Made by a program: the position numbers and the translations under genes. 64,000 nt of DNA from an uncultured Muribaculaceae bacterium (GTDB lineage Bacteria > Bacteroidota > Bacteroidia > Bacteroidales > Muribaculaceae). The notes under the pieces were generated by a model. That model searched no databases and had not been told where the DNA came from. It saw only the letters and a list, made by a program, of their open reading frames with translations. Shown here in pieces: positions 28,822-37,435 of this stretch (positions within the stretch are counted from its first letter, which is position 1; every line of letters starts with the position of its first letter). The stretch spans positions 29,183-93,182 of the forward strand of contig CAJUAT010000002.1 of assembly GCA_910584525.1 (NCBI GenBank), written 5' to 3'.

Positions 28822-28853
28822 TTTGTGGGAACGGTCGAAAATCAGTAATTTTG
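28822..28853 (+). promoter_or_regulatory. Promoter of purT
   Basis: TTTG (28822-28825), 20-base spacer, TAATTTTG (28846-28853). The start codon follows 26 bases after the -7 box, so the leader is short. Confidence 0.82.
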
Positions 28854-28879
28854 CGGAAGAAATCATAAACCGACAATAG

Positions 28880-30064
28880 ATGATAGAGATAGGAACCCCC
28901 GGAAGCGTCAGCGGCCGCAAGGCGATGCTTCTGGGCAGCGGAGAGCTTGGCAAGGAAGTGGTCATAGAGCTTCAGCGTTACGGCCTGACGGTAGTGGCAT
29001 GCGACAAGTATGCGGGAGCGCCGGCGATGCATGTCGCCGACAAAGCCATAGTGCTGTCGATGCTCGACGGCGAGGCGCTGCGCAAGGTTGTGGAGGAGGA
29101 GAAACCCGACTACATCATACCGGAAATCGAGGCCATAGCCACGCCGACACTCATGGCCCTGGAGAAAGAGGGATGGAACGTGGTGCCCACAGCCCGCGCC
29201 ACATTCATCACCATGAACCGCCGCGAGATACGCAAGCTGGCCGCCGAAGAGCTCAAGCTCCCTACTTCTCCCTATGAGTTTGCAGAGACGGAAGAGGAGT
29301 TCAAGGCTGCCGTAGGCCGCATAGGTCTTCCATGTGTGGTAAAGCCGGTGATGTCGAGCAGCGGCCATGGCCAGAGCCTCGTGAAGACTGAGGAGGATAT
29401 CGACAAGGCATGGCACATGTCGCAGGAAGAGGGACGCTCCGGCGCCGGCGCCGTCATCGTGGAAGGCTTCGTAGACTTCGATTATGAGATCACCCTTCTT
29501 ACCGTGCGCCATATCGGGGGCACCTCCTTCTGCGAACCTATCGGCCACTATCAGAAAGATGGCGACTACCGACGCAGCTGGCAGCCCCAGCCCATGAGCG
29601 CGACAGCCCTGGCAAAAGCCCGCGAGATTGCCGCCAAGATCACCGAAGCTCTCGGCGGCCACGGCATCTTCGGCGTGGAGCTGTTCATCAAGGGCGACGA
29701 CGTGATCTTCTCCGAAGTCTCGCCGCGCCCGCACGACACGGGCATGGTCACCATGATCTCGCAGCACCTGTCGGAGTTTGCCCTCCATGTCCGCGCGTTG
29801 CTGGGCCTCCCTATTCCCGAAATACGCTTCTACGGCCCCTCGGCATCCTATGCCCTGCTGGCTTATGGCGACTCCAGGGAGATTGTTTTCAGCGGCATGG
29901 AGAAAGCCCTGGCCTACACAGGCACCGACATGCGCATCTTCGGCAAGCCGGAGGTGAAGGGACACCGCCGCATGGGCGTGATGCTCGCCACCGCCGACAA
30001 TGTGGATAACGCCGTGTCACTTGTGGAGAAAGCCGCCGCCGAAATCAAGATAGAATGCCGCTGA
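28880..30064 (+). CDS. purT: Formate-dependent GAR transformylase
   Basis: 394 residues. Makes FGAR from GAR, formate and ATP, replacing folate-dependent PurN, which is absent from this window. ATP-grasp motifs: [50 protein letters not shown] and [20 protein letters not shown]. Own promoter, separate from the purine cluster 5.5 kb away. The last codons and the stop lie at the head of a degenerate 21-base tandem repeat, suggesting that the 3' end was duplicated. Confidence 0.95.
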   Translation: MIEIGTPGSVSGRKAMLLGSGELGKEVVIELQRYGLTVVACDKYAGAPAMHVADKAIVLSMLDGEALRKVVEEEKPDYIIPEIEAIATPTLMALEKEGWNVVPTARATFITMNRREIRKLAAEELKLPTSPYEFAETEEEFKAAVGRIGLPCVVKPVMSSSGHGQSLVKTEEDIDKAWHMSQEEGRSGAGAVIVEGFVDFDYEITLLTVRHIGGTSFCEPIGHYQKDGDYRRSWQPQPMSATALAKAREIAAKITEALGGHGIFGVELFIKGDDVIFSEVSPRPHDTGMVTMISQHLSEFALHVRALLGLPIPEIRFYGPSASYALLAYGDSREIVFSGMEKALAYTGTDMRIFGKPEVKGHRRMGVMLATADNVDNAVSLVEKAAAEIKIECR

Positions 30065-30113
30065 GATAAAGGCAGCTTGCGCTGAGAAAAAGACAGCTGG
30101 CGCTGAAATAAAA
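30059..30113 (+). repeat. 21-base tandem repeat at the 3' end of purT
   Basis: Two full units (30059-30079 and 30080-30100) and a 13-base partial unit, each beginning CGCTGA; the first contains the purT stop codon. The last 21 bases of purT before it are a weaker copy. Confidence 0.7.
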
Positions 30114-30128
30114 GCCAATACATCAGAG

Positions 30129-30183
30129 CTCGCCTTGCGGCTCGCCACAGTAGCTGCCGTGGCGAGCCGGAAGGCGAGTTTTT
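30129..30183 (+). terminator. Long-stem terminator of purT
   Basis: A 20-bp stem with one mismatch (30129-30148 with 30159-30178), 10-base loop and T5. The right arm is repeated twice more downstream (30199-30302). Confidence 0.8.
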
Positions 30184-30198
30184 CCTGCGCCGGGAGCA

Positions 30199-30302
30199 AG
30201 CTTCTCCGCTACCGTGGCGAGCCGCAAGGCGAGCTTCATCGCCGCCGGAAGCCAGCTTCTCCGCTACCGTGGCGAGCCGCAAGGCGAGCTTCATCGCCGC
30301 CG
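30199..30302 (+). repeat. 55-base tandem repeat, two copies
   Basis: Two identical 49-base blocks (30199-30247 and 30254-30302), period 55, holding the GTGGCGAGCCGCAAGGCGAG sequence that also forms the right arm of the purT terminator (there with one change) and, inverted, its left arm. No gene is supported here. Confidence 0.8.
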
Positions 30303-30447
30303 CGACTGCTGGAAGGCAAGCTTTTACTCCTCTCGAGCCTGATTTGGGGCTAAATTTTTCAGCCCCTTGTTTCAGCTGATTATCAGCGCTTTATGCAGAT
30401 TCCAAAACCCTGGCCTTAAAAATTTTGAGATTTTTTTTGCTGAAATA

Positions 30448-30479
30448 TTTGGCAGATTCGGAAATTGGTTGTAACTTTG
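30448..30479 (+). promoter_or_regulatory. Promoter of tRNA-Asp
   Basis: TTTG (30448-30451), 20-base spacer, TAACTTTG (30472-30479), preceded by a T8 tract; close to the tRNA-Pro promoter base for base. Confidence 0.85.
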
Positions 30480-30549
30480 CACTCGCAAACGGGAAACAAA
30501 CCCCGCGAGCCTCGAAAGAAAGAGTTCCGACGAGAAGCAATCAATTCAA

Positions 30550-30624
30550 GGTGCGTTAGTTCAGCTTGGTTAGAATACATGCCTGTCACGCATGGGGTCA
30601 CGGGTTCAAGTCCCGTACGCACCG
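30550..30624 (+). tRNA. tRNA-Asp (anticodon GUC)
   Basis: Acceptor GGTGCGT pairs with ACGCACC; the discriminator is G, as expected for Asp. Anticodon stem CATGC/GCATG closes loop CTGTCAC, giving GTC at 30585-30587. T-arm CGGG-TTCAAGT-CCCG is normal. CCA is not encoded. Confidence 0.93.
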
Positions 30625-30637
30625 CCGAGGAGAGAGG

Positions 30638-30684
30638 AAGAGCAGCAGCGTTAGTCTTGTACTACCTGTTGCTCTTTTTTCTTT
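30638..30684 (+). terminator. Terminator after tRNA-Asp
   Basis: An 11-bp stem with one G-T pair (30638-30648 with 30666-30676) running into a T6 tract. Confidence 0.75.
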
Positions 30685-30749
30685 ATCTCACACTTGTTTT
30701 CAAAATGCAAAATTCCTCCATGCTAAATTCAAAATCCCCTCTTCCATGC

Positions 30750-30787
30750 TAAATTCAAAATTCAAAATTCAAAATTCAAAATTCAAA
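30750..30787 (+). repeat. Heptamer AAAATTC array upstream of aroQ
   Basis: Four perfect AAAATTC units (30757-30784) plus a partial unit before and after, ending 11 bases before the aroQ ATG. An 18-base direct repeat starting CCATGCTAAATTC (30719 and 30745) leads into it. Confidence 0.85.
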
Positions 30788-30797
30788 CTTAATTCCC

Positions 30798-31235
30798 ATG
30801 CCTATCGCCATTATCAACGGCCCCAACCTAAATCTACTCGGCCGACGTGAACCTCATATCTACGGCTCCGAGACCCTCGACGATACTCTTGCCGAGCTCG
30901 GTTTGCAATTCCCCGGCAATGCTTTCTCATTCTTCCAGTCAAACTCTGAAGGTGAAATCATCGACATCCTCCAGAAGGAAGGATATATGGAGGAGTGCAC
31001 GGGTATCGTACTCAATCCCGGGGCTTATGCCCATTACTCGATAGCCATAGCCGACGCAATCCGGGCGATACCCGTGCCGGTGGTCGAGGTGCATATCTCC
31101 AACATACATTCGCGCGAGGAGTTCCGTCACACCACCGTGACCGGCGCGGCCGCCGATGCCGTAATCACAGGCTGCGGCCGCCTCGGATACCGGCTGGCCG
31201 TGGAATACCTCCTGTCACTGCAGAAACAGCGATGA
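30798..31235 (+). CDS. aroQ: Type II 3-dehydroquinate dehydratase
   Basis: 145 residues, normal for the type II enzyme of the shikimate pathway. Motifs: IINGPNLNLLGRREPHIYG (catalytic loop Arg and Tyr), QSNSEGEIIDILQ, LNPGAYAHYSIAIADAI and VEVHISNIHSREEFRH (catalytic His). The stop overlaps the next start (ATGA). A simple-sequence array directly upstream could affect expression. Confidence 0.95.
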   Translation: MPIAIINGPNLNLLGRREPHIYGSETLDDTLAELGLQFPGNAFSFFQSNSEGEIIDILQKEGYMEECTGIVLNPGAYAHYSIAIADAIRAIPVPVVEVHISNIHSREEFRHTTVTGAAADAVITGCGRLGYRLAVEYLLSLQKQR

Positions 31236-31873
31236 ATCCCGAACTGGAAAGATATATCGAGCACCATAGCGGCAAAGAGCCGCAATGGCTCTACGAGCTC
31301 AACAGGCGCACGAATCTTCGTCTTCTCAACGGGCGCATGTGCTCGGGACAGCTGCAGGGGCGGCTGCTGAAGATGCTCACGGCCATGATTCGGCCACAAC
31401 GTATCCTCGAGTTAGGCACATTCTCGGGATATTCGTCGCTGTCGATGGCCGAGGCCCTTGTCGGCGACGCCACCATCGACACCGTCGAAGCCGACGACGA
31501 ACTCGAAGACTTCATCCTCGAGGCTTTCGCAATGGCCCCGCCGGAGATAAGCCGCCGAATCACCCTCCACATCGGCCCTGCCCTCAGCGTAATCGACAAC
31601 TTCAAGCCCGAAACCTTCGACATGGCATTCATCGACGCCTCTAAACGTGAATATCCCGACTATTACCGCAAGACATTGCCGCTGATCCGCCATGGAGGCT
31701 TCATCATCGCCGACAACACCCTATGGGACGGCCATGTCACCGACCCGGCATACGACCGCGACCCCCAGACCCGCGGCGTCCGCGAGTTCAACAGCATCGT
31801 GGCCGATGACCCGGCCGTCGAAAAGGTGATAATACCCCTGCGCGACGGTTTGTCGCTGATACGCAAACTATAA
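31232..31873 (+). CDS. O-methyltransferase (SAM-dependent)
   Basis: 213 residues from the ATG at 31232, which overlaps the aroQ stop; the frame is open upstream but inside aroQ. SAM-binding motif ILELGTFSGYSSLSMAEAL and metal/catalytic region DMAFIDASKREYPDYYRKTL with IIADNTLWDGHV are those of the Methyltransf_3 (catechol O-methyltransferase-like) family. The substrate is unknown. Cytoplasmic, probably co-transcribed with aroQ. Confidence 0.9.
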   Translation: MNPELERYIEHHSGKEPQWLYELNRRTNLRLLNGRMCSGQLQGRLLKMLTAMIRPQRILELGTFSGYSSLSMAEALVGDATIDTVEADDELEDFILEAFAMAPPEISRRITLHIGPALSVIDNFKPETFDMAFIDASKREYPDYYRKTLPLIRHGGFIIADNTLWDGHVTDPAYDRDPQTRGVREFNSIVADDPAVEKVIIPLRDGLSLIRKL

Positions 31874-31968
31874 ACGGAGCCCTTGCGTTTTATCATAGGA
31901 TGGCATGGCCCCATCCGTTAATTTCACTCCGAAGTCCGCCACTCGCGACTCCGGCAAAATAAATTATC

Positions 31969-32343
31969 ATGGAAGGCAAACGACAAGCAAAGATATCCCG
32001 TATGCTCCAGAAAGAGCTGGGAGAGATTTTCCGCAAAGAGACAGCCCGCATGGGCAATGTGTTGGTATCGGTAAGTCAGGTAAGGGTAAGCCCCGACCTG
32101 AGCATCGCCAAGGTATACCTTAGCATCTTCCCCCCGGAGAAAAGCAAGGAGATTCTGGAGAACATCAAGCGTCAGACCAAGACCGTACGCTACGACCTGG
32201 CCCGGCAGGTCAGGGAGACACTGCGCAAATGTCCCGACCTGCAGTTCTACCTGGACGACAGCCTTGATTACGCCGAGAACATAGACCGGCTTCTCGGCCA
32301 TACACCCGGCGAGGCGCCGGCGTCACCCGTCGTAGAAGAATAA
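31969..32343 (+). CDS. rbfA: 30S ribosome-binding factor A
   Basis: 124 residues. Assists 16S rRNA 5'-end processing and 30S maturation. Family features: RQAKISRMLQKELGEIFRKE at the N-terminus, VSVSQVRVSPDLSIAKVYL and the C-terminal LDDSLDYAENIDRLL. Shares one base with the start of the permease gene downstream, a pairing common in Bacteroidota. Confidence 0.93.
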   Translation: MEGKRQAKISRMLQKELGEIFRKETARMGNVLVSVSQVRVSPDLSIAKVYLSIFPPEKSKEILENIKRQTKTVRYDLARQVRETLRKCPDLQFYLDDSLDYAENIDRLLGHTPGEAPASPVVEE

Positions 32344-33572
32344 TGGGCCGACTGCTACCGGCGATAATAGCCGGCAGATACCTGCGGAGCAAGAAATCGC
32401 ATACGGCTGTCGGAGCTATCGCCACAGTGTCGGTGATCGGCATGGCGGTTGCCACGGCGGCCATTGTGTGCGTGCTGTCGGTATTCAACGGTTTCCGCAG
32501 CGTGATCGGAGAACGCCTCGACACGTTGGCTCCCGATGTGCTTGCGGAGCCGGCCAAAGGGAAGGTGTTTGACAACGCCGAGCAGCTTGCCGCCGAAGTC
32601 GCGGCACTCCCCGGCGTGGAAGCGGCCACTCCGGTGCTTGCCGACAATGCCCTCCTCCTGTACAACGGCCGGGAGATGCCCGTGTTCCTCTCGGGCGTAA
32701 CCCCCGCCGACTACAGCCGCGTCACCGACATCTCTGCGCTGATACCCAAAGATATGGGGCGTCTCCTCGAACCGGGTATAAGCAACGGCATACCTCAGAC
32801 CACACTCAGCGTGGGCGTGGCACAGCAGATGGGCCTATATCCCGGCGACAGGCTCCTCCTTTTCGCACCACGGCGCAAAGGACGCGTGAACATCGCCAAC
32901 CCGGCCACCTCCTTCATATCCGACTCGCTGTACGTGGCCGGCGTATACCAGGCCATGAGCAACGATTACGACGCCGACAGAATCATCACCGACATGGCCA
33001 CGGCCCGGCGGCTCTTCCAGTACGATACCCAGGCGTCGTCGCTGCATATCAAGGCGGCACGCGACGCCGACCCTGCCGATGTGGCACGCACCGTGGCGAA
33101 AAAACTTGGCGACGCTTTCACGGTAAAAGACCGTATGCGACAGCAGGAGATGAACTTCAGAATGGTGGAGATAGAAAAATGGGTGTCATACCTTCTTTTG
33201 GGCTTTATCCTGATGATAGCCGGCTTCAACATCATCTCCACGCTGTCGATGCTGGTACTGGAAAAGGAGCATTCACTGTCGACCTTATGGGCCATGGGTA
33301 TGACACGCCGACGGATAGGCTCCATCTTTGCGTGGGAGAGCTTCATGGTGGCACTTTTGGGCGGACTGTCAGGGATAGCCGTCGGCGTGGCGCTGACACT
33401 CCTGCAGCAACATTTCGGCATCATCAAGATCGACGACGGCGCCTCGACAATACTCTCGGCATATCCCGTGAAGCTCGTGGCCGCCGACATTCCCGCCGCC
33501 ATGCTGCCGATATTGGCGATAGCCGCGGTGACCGCCCTGACGACTGCCCGATTCGCAAGGTCAAGAATCTGA
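32343..33572 (+). CDS. LolC/FtsX-type ABC transporter permease
   Basis: 409 residues. One N-terminal membrane helix (AIATVSVIGMAVATAAIVCV) leads into a periplasmic MacB-like domain, then three C-terminal helices (LLLGFILMIAGFNIISTLSM starts the first), the FtsX fold. It resembles LolC/LolE lipoprotein-release permeases, and Bacteroidota genes of this kind often follow rbfA. No ATPase gene is adjacent. Substrate therefore inferred, not shown. Confidence 0.85.
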   Translation: MGRLLPAIIAGRYLRSKKSHTAVGAIATVSVIGMAVATAAIVCVLSVFNGFRSVIGERLDTLAPDVLAEPAKGKVFDNAEQLAAEVAALPGVEAATPVLADNALLLYNGREMPVFLSGVTPADYSRVTDISALIPKDMGRLLEPGISNGIPQTTLSVGVAQQMGLYPGDRLLLFAPRRKGRVNIANPATSFISDSLYVAGVYQAMSNDYDADRIITDMATARRLFQYDTQASSLHIKAARDADPADVARTVAKKLGDAFTVKDRMRQQEMNFRMVEIEKWVSYLLLGFILMIAGFNIISTLSMLVLEKEHSLSTLWAMGMTRRRIGSIFAWESFMVALLGGLSGIAVGVALTLLQQHFGIIKIDDGASTILSAYPVKLVAADIPAAMLPILAIAAVTALTTARFARSRI

Positions 33573-33669
33573 CCCTCACGTAAATAGCTTCCCGGAATCC
33601 ATAAAAACAATGACTTTTCCCCTCAAAAATTAAGACACTTTCATTTTGTCAAAAAATATTTGGGAAATA

Positions 33670-33700
33670 TTTGTGGTTTAAAAATTTTATTGTAATTTTG
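33670..33700 (+). promoter_or_regulatory. Promoter of the Lrp/AsnC regulator gene
   Basis: TTTG (33670-33673), 19-base spacer, TAATTTTG (33693-33700). The leader to the ATG at 33801 is about 95 bases. Confidence 0.78.
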
Positions 33701-33800
33701 CAAAAACAACAAACCAGAACAACATACTGACAAAACAGTGAAAAAGCCAAGCAAAAACCCCAGAACAATCGCAAAATTAAAACGATTAGAGCAACGTCCA

Positions 33801-34277
33801 ATGGATAGATTAGACAACTTAGACAAGAAGATCCTGAACATCGTGATGGGCAACGCCCGCATGGCGTCGAAGGACATCGCCGAGCAGTGCGGAGTATCCC
33901 GCGCAGCCATCCACCAGCGTCTGCAGCGCCTCATCGACATGCGGGTCATCACAGGCTCCGGCTATGTTGTGGATCCCCACCGTCTGGGTTACAACACGTG
34001 CACCTACATCGGTGTCTCTCTGGAGAAGGGTTCCCTCTACCGTGAGGCCGCCCAGCAGCTGGAGCAGATCCCCGAGGTTGTAGAGTGCCATTTCACCACT
34101 GGCCCCTACTCGATGCTCATCAAGGTTTATGCCTTCGACAACCAGCATCTCATGCAGCTCCTCAACGACAAGATCCAGCATATCCCCGGCGTTAACACCA
34201 CCGAGACTCTCATCAGCCTCGAGCAGAGCCTTAACCGCCAGATATACATCCCCGTTGACCCCAACGCCCGCAAATAA
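33801..34277 (+). CDS. Lrp/AsnC family transcriptional regulator
   Basis: 158 residues from the ATG at 33801 (MDRLDNLDKKILNIVMGNAR), the usual Lrp start; a GTG at 33738 would add 21 Lys-rich residues. N-terminal helix-turn-helix (ASKDIAEQCGVSRAAIHQRL) and C-terminal RAM ligand-sensing domain (VVECHFTTGPYSMLIKVYAF). Well-supported own promoter and terminator, so it is a single-gene unit. Effector and targets unknown. Confidence 0.92.
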   Translation: MDRLDNLDKKILNIVMGNARMASKDIAEQCGVSRAAIHQRLQRLIDMRVITGSGYVVDPHRLGYNTCTYIGVSLEKGSLYREAAQQLEQIPEVVECHFTTGPYSMLIKVYAFDNQHLMQLLNDKIQHIPGVNTTETLISLEQSLNRQIYIPVDPNARK

Positions 34278-34332
34278 GCCGACTACAGGATTATGGTAGT
34301 CCGCGTCCCTTCCGGGCACGAACATACTCATC

Positions 34333-34362
34333 ATGCCCCGTCTTCACGCCGGGGCATTTCTT
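34333..34362 (+). terminator. Terminator after the Lrp/AsnC gene
   Basis: An 8-bp stem ATGCCCCG/CGGGGCAT (34333-34340 with 34350-34357), 9-base loop, then TTCTTTT. Confidence 0.7.
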
Positions 34363-34402
34363 TTGGAGCCGGCTACCCTGCCGACTCCCAACAATAACCA
34401 TT

Positions 34403-36868
34403 ATGAAGAAAAAATACCTATACATACTGCTGGCCACAGGTCTGCTGGCTCTCATTTCCGTGATGTTCTTCTTCCCCGACGACATAGAGGGGAACGTGCT
34501 CCAGCAGCACGACACCATGCAGGGTCTCGCCAACGGACAGGAAGTGCAGAGCTATAAGGAAGCCACGGGCAACACCTCCCGATGGACCAATGCCCTCTTC
34601 GGCGGCATGCCTACCTTCCAGATTTCACCTTCCTATCCGGCATCCGACATGCTGCGGTGGCTCACCGGCGCCTTCACGCTATGGCTTCCCAACCCCGCGG
34701 GCCTGCTGTTCGCCATGATGTTCGGTTTCTTCATAATGTGCCTGTGCCTGCGCATCAAGTGGCCTACGGCCCTCTTCGGCGCCTTGGCATGGGGATTCTC
34801 CTCCTACTTCATCATCATTATAGGGGCGGGTCACATATGGAAGTTCGTGACGCTGGCATACATACCTCCCACCATCGGCGGCATAGTCCTCTGCTACCGT
34901 CGCAAATATCTGGCAGGCATGGCGCTGACAGCCCTCTTCGGAGCCCTGCAACTCCAGAACAACCACCCCCAGATGACCTATTACTTCCTCTTTGTGGTGC
35001 TGGCCATGGCCATAGCATGGCTGTGGAAAGCCATCAAGGAGAAGAAAGCTGCCGGATGGCTTATAGCCACGGCTTGCGTGATCGGCGCCGGCGCTCTGGC
35101 TGTGGCCGCCAACACCCCCAGCCTCTACAACAGCTATGAATATTCCAAGCAGACGGTACGCGGCCGCGCCACCGACCTCACCCCTCCCGCCGACAAGGCA
35201 CAGACCGGCGGCATGGACCGCGATGCGATAACCGCCTGGAGCTATGGCGTCGACGAAACGTGGTCGCTGCTCATCCCCAACGTCAAGGGCGGCGCCACAA
35301 TAAAGCCCGTAGCCGGCGAAAACCAGCTCCTGTCGCTCGCCCAGACCGACAAGGCCAACGACCTCTCGCTGATGCCCGAGGAATTCCAGTTTCTCGACCA
35401 GTTCCCCCAGTATTTCGGCGACCAGCCCATGACCAACGGCCCCGTATATGTAGGCGCTTTCGTGCTCATGCTTGCCATCCTCGCCCTATTCACCGTACAT
35501 GGCCCCATGAAATGGGCCCTCTTCATCGTCTCGATTTTCGCCATTCTCCTCTCCTGGGGACATAACTTCCCCGCCTTCACCAACTTCATGATCGACAATT
35601 TCCCGCTGTACAACAAGTTCCGGGCCGTGTCGAGTATTCTGGTGGTGGTGGAGTTCACGGTGCCGCTTCTTGCCGTGATGTGCGTGAAGAGGATGACAGA
35701 GGAGCCAGATACATTCCGGCGTAATCCCTGGGTCATGTACACCGTCTTCGGTGTCGGAGCCTTAATATGCCTCGCGGGCGCCATCAGTCCCGGCATCTTC
35801 GGTGAGCCTTTCAGCCAGACAGAGTTCTCCCAGCTGCAGGAAGCAGGCATTTTCGGCAATCCGCAATACTCCAACGTCATCGATGCCATACGCCAGACAC
35901 GCCTCTCACTCGTAAGGGCCGACTGTCTGCGCTCGCTGCTCTTCATAGTGCTCGGAAGCATGGTGACGTGCCTATTCGTCCTCGGCAAGCTCCGCAACGG
36001 CACGGCCTTCAGCCTCTCGCTCGCCGCCGTGGTGCTTATCGACCTCTTTACCGTAAATACCCGCTACGTCAACTCGGAGAATTTCACCGCTCCCACGGAT
36101 AACGAGGAGGCCTTCAAGATGACGGCCGCCGACCGCGAAATCCTCAAGGACAAGTCAAATTACCGCGTGCTCGACGTCCAAGGTTTCGGCAGCGCCAGGT
36201 CAAGCTATTTCCATAAGACAATCGGCGGATATCATGCCGCAAAACTCACACGTTACAACGACCTCATAGAGAACCAGATCTCAAAGAACAACATGGAGGT
36301 TCTCAACATGCTCAATACCAAATATATTCTGATGGGCGACCAGTACCAGCAGAATCCGGAAGCCAACGGCAATGTCTGGTTTGTGGAGCGTGTGGATTAT
36401 GTGTCGGGCGCAGATGCGGAGATGAAGGCCCTCGACTCACTTCCCACGAAAGTCAGCGCCGTTGCCGACCGCCAGTTTGCAGGCATCCTGGGCCAGGCAA
36501 CAGTGCCCTCGCCTGCCGACACAATCTACGAGACCTCCTACGCTCCTGACCGGCTCACCTATAAGTCGCGGAGCGCGCGGGGCGGCGTGGCCGTCTTCAG
36601 CGAAATCTACTTCCCCTGGGGCTGGGAGGCTTCTATTGACGGCAAACCGGCCCAGATAGGCCGCGTGGACTATGTGCTTCGCGCCCTGAAGGTTCCCGCC
36701 GGCGAACATGACATCATCTTCACCTTCAACCCGAAGTCGACGAAGGTCACCAACTCAGTGTCGGTTACGGGCGTGGTTCTCATCTACGTATTGTGCGCCG
36801 GAGCCCTCGCACTGTGGGGATGGCAGTTCTATCGCCGCCAGCGCAAGGAAGAGAATCTTAAAGAGTAA
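34403..36868 (+). CDS. YfhO-like polytopic membrane protein
   Basis: 821 residues with about 12 membrane helices, from KKYLYILLATGLLALISVMF at the N-terminus to a final helix near residue 800. A large extracytoplasmic C-terminal domain (about residues 560-780) precedes the last helix. The early loop with GNTSRWTNALFGGMPTFQ is characteristic of YfhO-family proteins in Bacteroidota. The family is related to GT-C glycosyltransferases, but activity in Bacteroidota is not established. Followed 11 bases later by a conserved unknown. Confidence 0.82.
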   Translation: MKKKYLYILLATGLLALISVMFFFPDDIEGNVLQQHDTMQGLANGQEVQSYKEATGNTSRWTNALFGGMPTFQISPSYPASDMLRWLTGAFTLWLPNPAGLLFAMMFGFFIMCLCLRIKWPTALFGALAWGFSSYFIIIIGAGHIWKFVTLAYIPPTIGGIVLCYRRKYLAGMALTALFGALQLQNNHPQMTYYFLFVVLAMAIAWLWKAIKEKKAAGWLIATACVIGAGALAVAANTPSLYNSYEYSKQTVRGRATDLTPPADKAQTGGMDRDAITAWSYGVDETWSLLIPNVKGGATIKPVAGENQLLSLAQTDKANDLSLMPEEFQFLDQFPQYFGDQPMTNGPVYVGAFVLMLAILALFTVHGPMKWALFIVSIFAILLSWGHNFPAFTNFMIDNFPLYNKFRAVSSILVVVEFTVPLLAVMCVKRMTEEPDTFRRNPWVMYTVFGVGALICLAGAISPGIFGEPFSQTEFSQLQEAGIFGNPQYSNVIDAIRQTRLSLVRADCLRSLLFIVLGSMVTCLFVLGKLRNGTAFSLSLAAVVLIDLFTVNTRYVNSENFTAPTDNEEAFKMTAADREILKDKSNYRVLDVQGFGSARSSYFHKTIGGYHAAKLTRYNDLIENQISKNNMEVLNMLNTKYILMGDQYQQNPEANGNVWFVERVDYVSGADAEMKALDSLPTKVSAVADRQFAGILGQATVPSPADTIYETSYAPDRLTYKSRSARGGVAVFSEIYFPWGWEASIDGKPAQIGRVDYVLRALKVPAGEHDIIFTFNPKSTKVTNSVSVTGVVLIYVLCAGALALWGWQFYRRQRKEENLKE

Positions 36869-36879
36869 AGAGCGGGGAA

Positions 36880-37425
36880 ATGAACGGATTGACGGGAGCG
36901 TTCCAGCGGTGGCGCCACAGTCATGGCTATGGCGTCCATTCGCCCTACGGCTATGCGCTGGTGACGCGCGTGGTACGCCCCGGCAATTGCGCATGGTACG
37001 GCTATGAGGCCATCGACGGCACTCTCCGCGACCATCATGACCGCAAGGCTGTCAGCGAGGCGAGGATGCTCCTCCGCCTCCTCGCCATGACTCGCCCTCT
37101 ATCCGTGTTCATTCCCAAAGGAAGCCATCCCGCTTTCTATACTGCCGTCAGGGTTGCCGGAAAACGGATTGCCCTGGAGCGTGAACCCTCCAAAGCCCCG
37201 GCATGCCTCATGATCGGCACTCACGACGACTTCATCCCGCTTCAGGTGCTCACCGAGGCCATATTGGTGCCCGAACGATGCATAGCCATTCTCAATACAC
37301 CTCCGGGCTGGGCCGACGCCATTTTCAACGCCATGCCCGAGGGCGTGATGTTCGAAGGCAAACGCAATACCCTGATCATTCATCATCCGGGTATGCAGAA
37401 GCTGCGTTATCCCATGAATATCTGA
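36880..37425 (+). CDS. Conserved Bacteroidota protein, possibly methyltransferase-related
   Basis: 181 residues, no signal peptide. The opening RWRHSHGYGVHSPYGYALVT matches, from memory, the N-terminus of Bacteroidota proteins sometimes annotated as SAM-dependent methyltransferases, but I see no clear SAM motif, so that name should be held lightly. A middle segment (FIPKGSHPAFYTAVRVAGKR) has alternating beta/alpha pattern. It lies between the YfhO-like gene and xerD and is probably co-transcribed with them. Confidence 0.6.
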   Translation: MNGLTGAFQRWRHSHGYGVHSPYGYALVTRVVRPGNCAWYGYEAIDGTLRDHHDRKAVSEARMLLRLLAMTRPLSVFIPKGSHPAFYTAVRVAGKRIALEREPSKAPACLMIGTHDDFIPLQVLTEAILVPERCIAILNTPPGWADAIFNAMPEGVMFEGKRNTLIIHHPGMQKLRYPMNI

Positions 37426-37435
37426 GAATCCTCCG

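Noticed and set aside
28778..29965. Minus-strand open frame of 395 codons opposite purT
   Set aside because: Antisense to a conserved enzyme and crosses the purT promoter; no domain seen.
30126..30302. Possible CRISPR array
   Set aside because: Only two or three direct copies with 6-base gaps, no spacer-sized unique segments and no cas genes.
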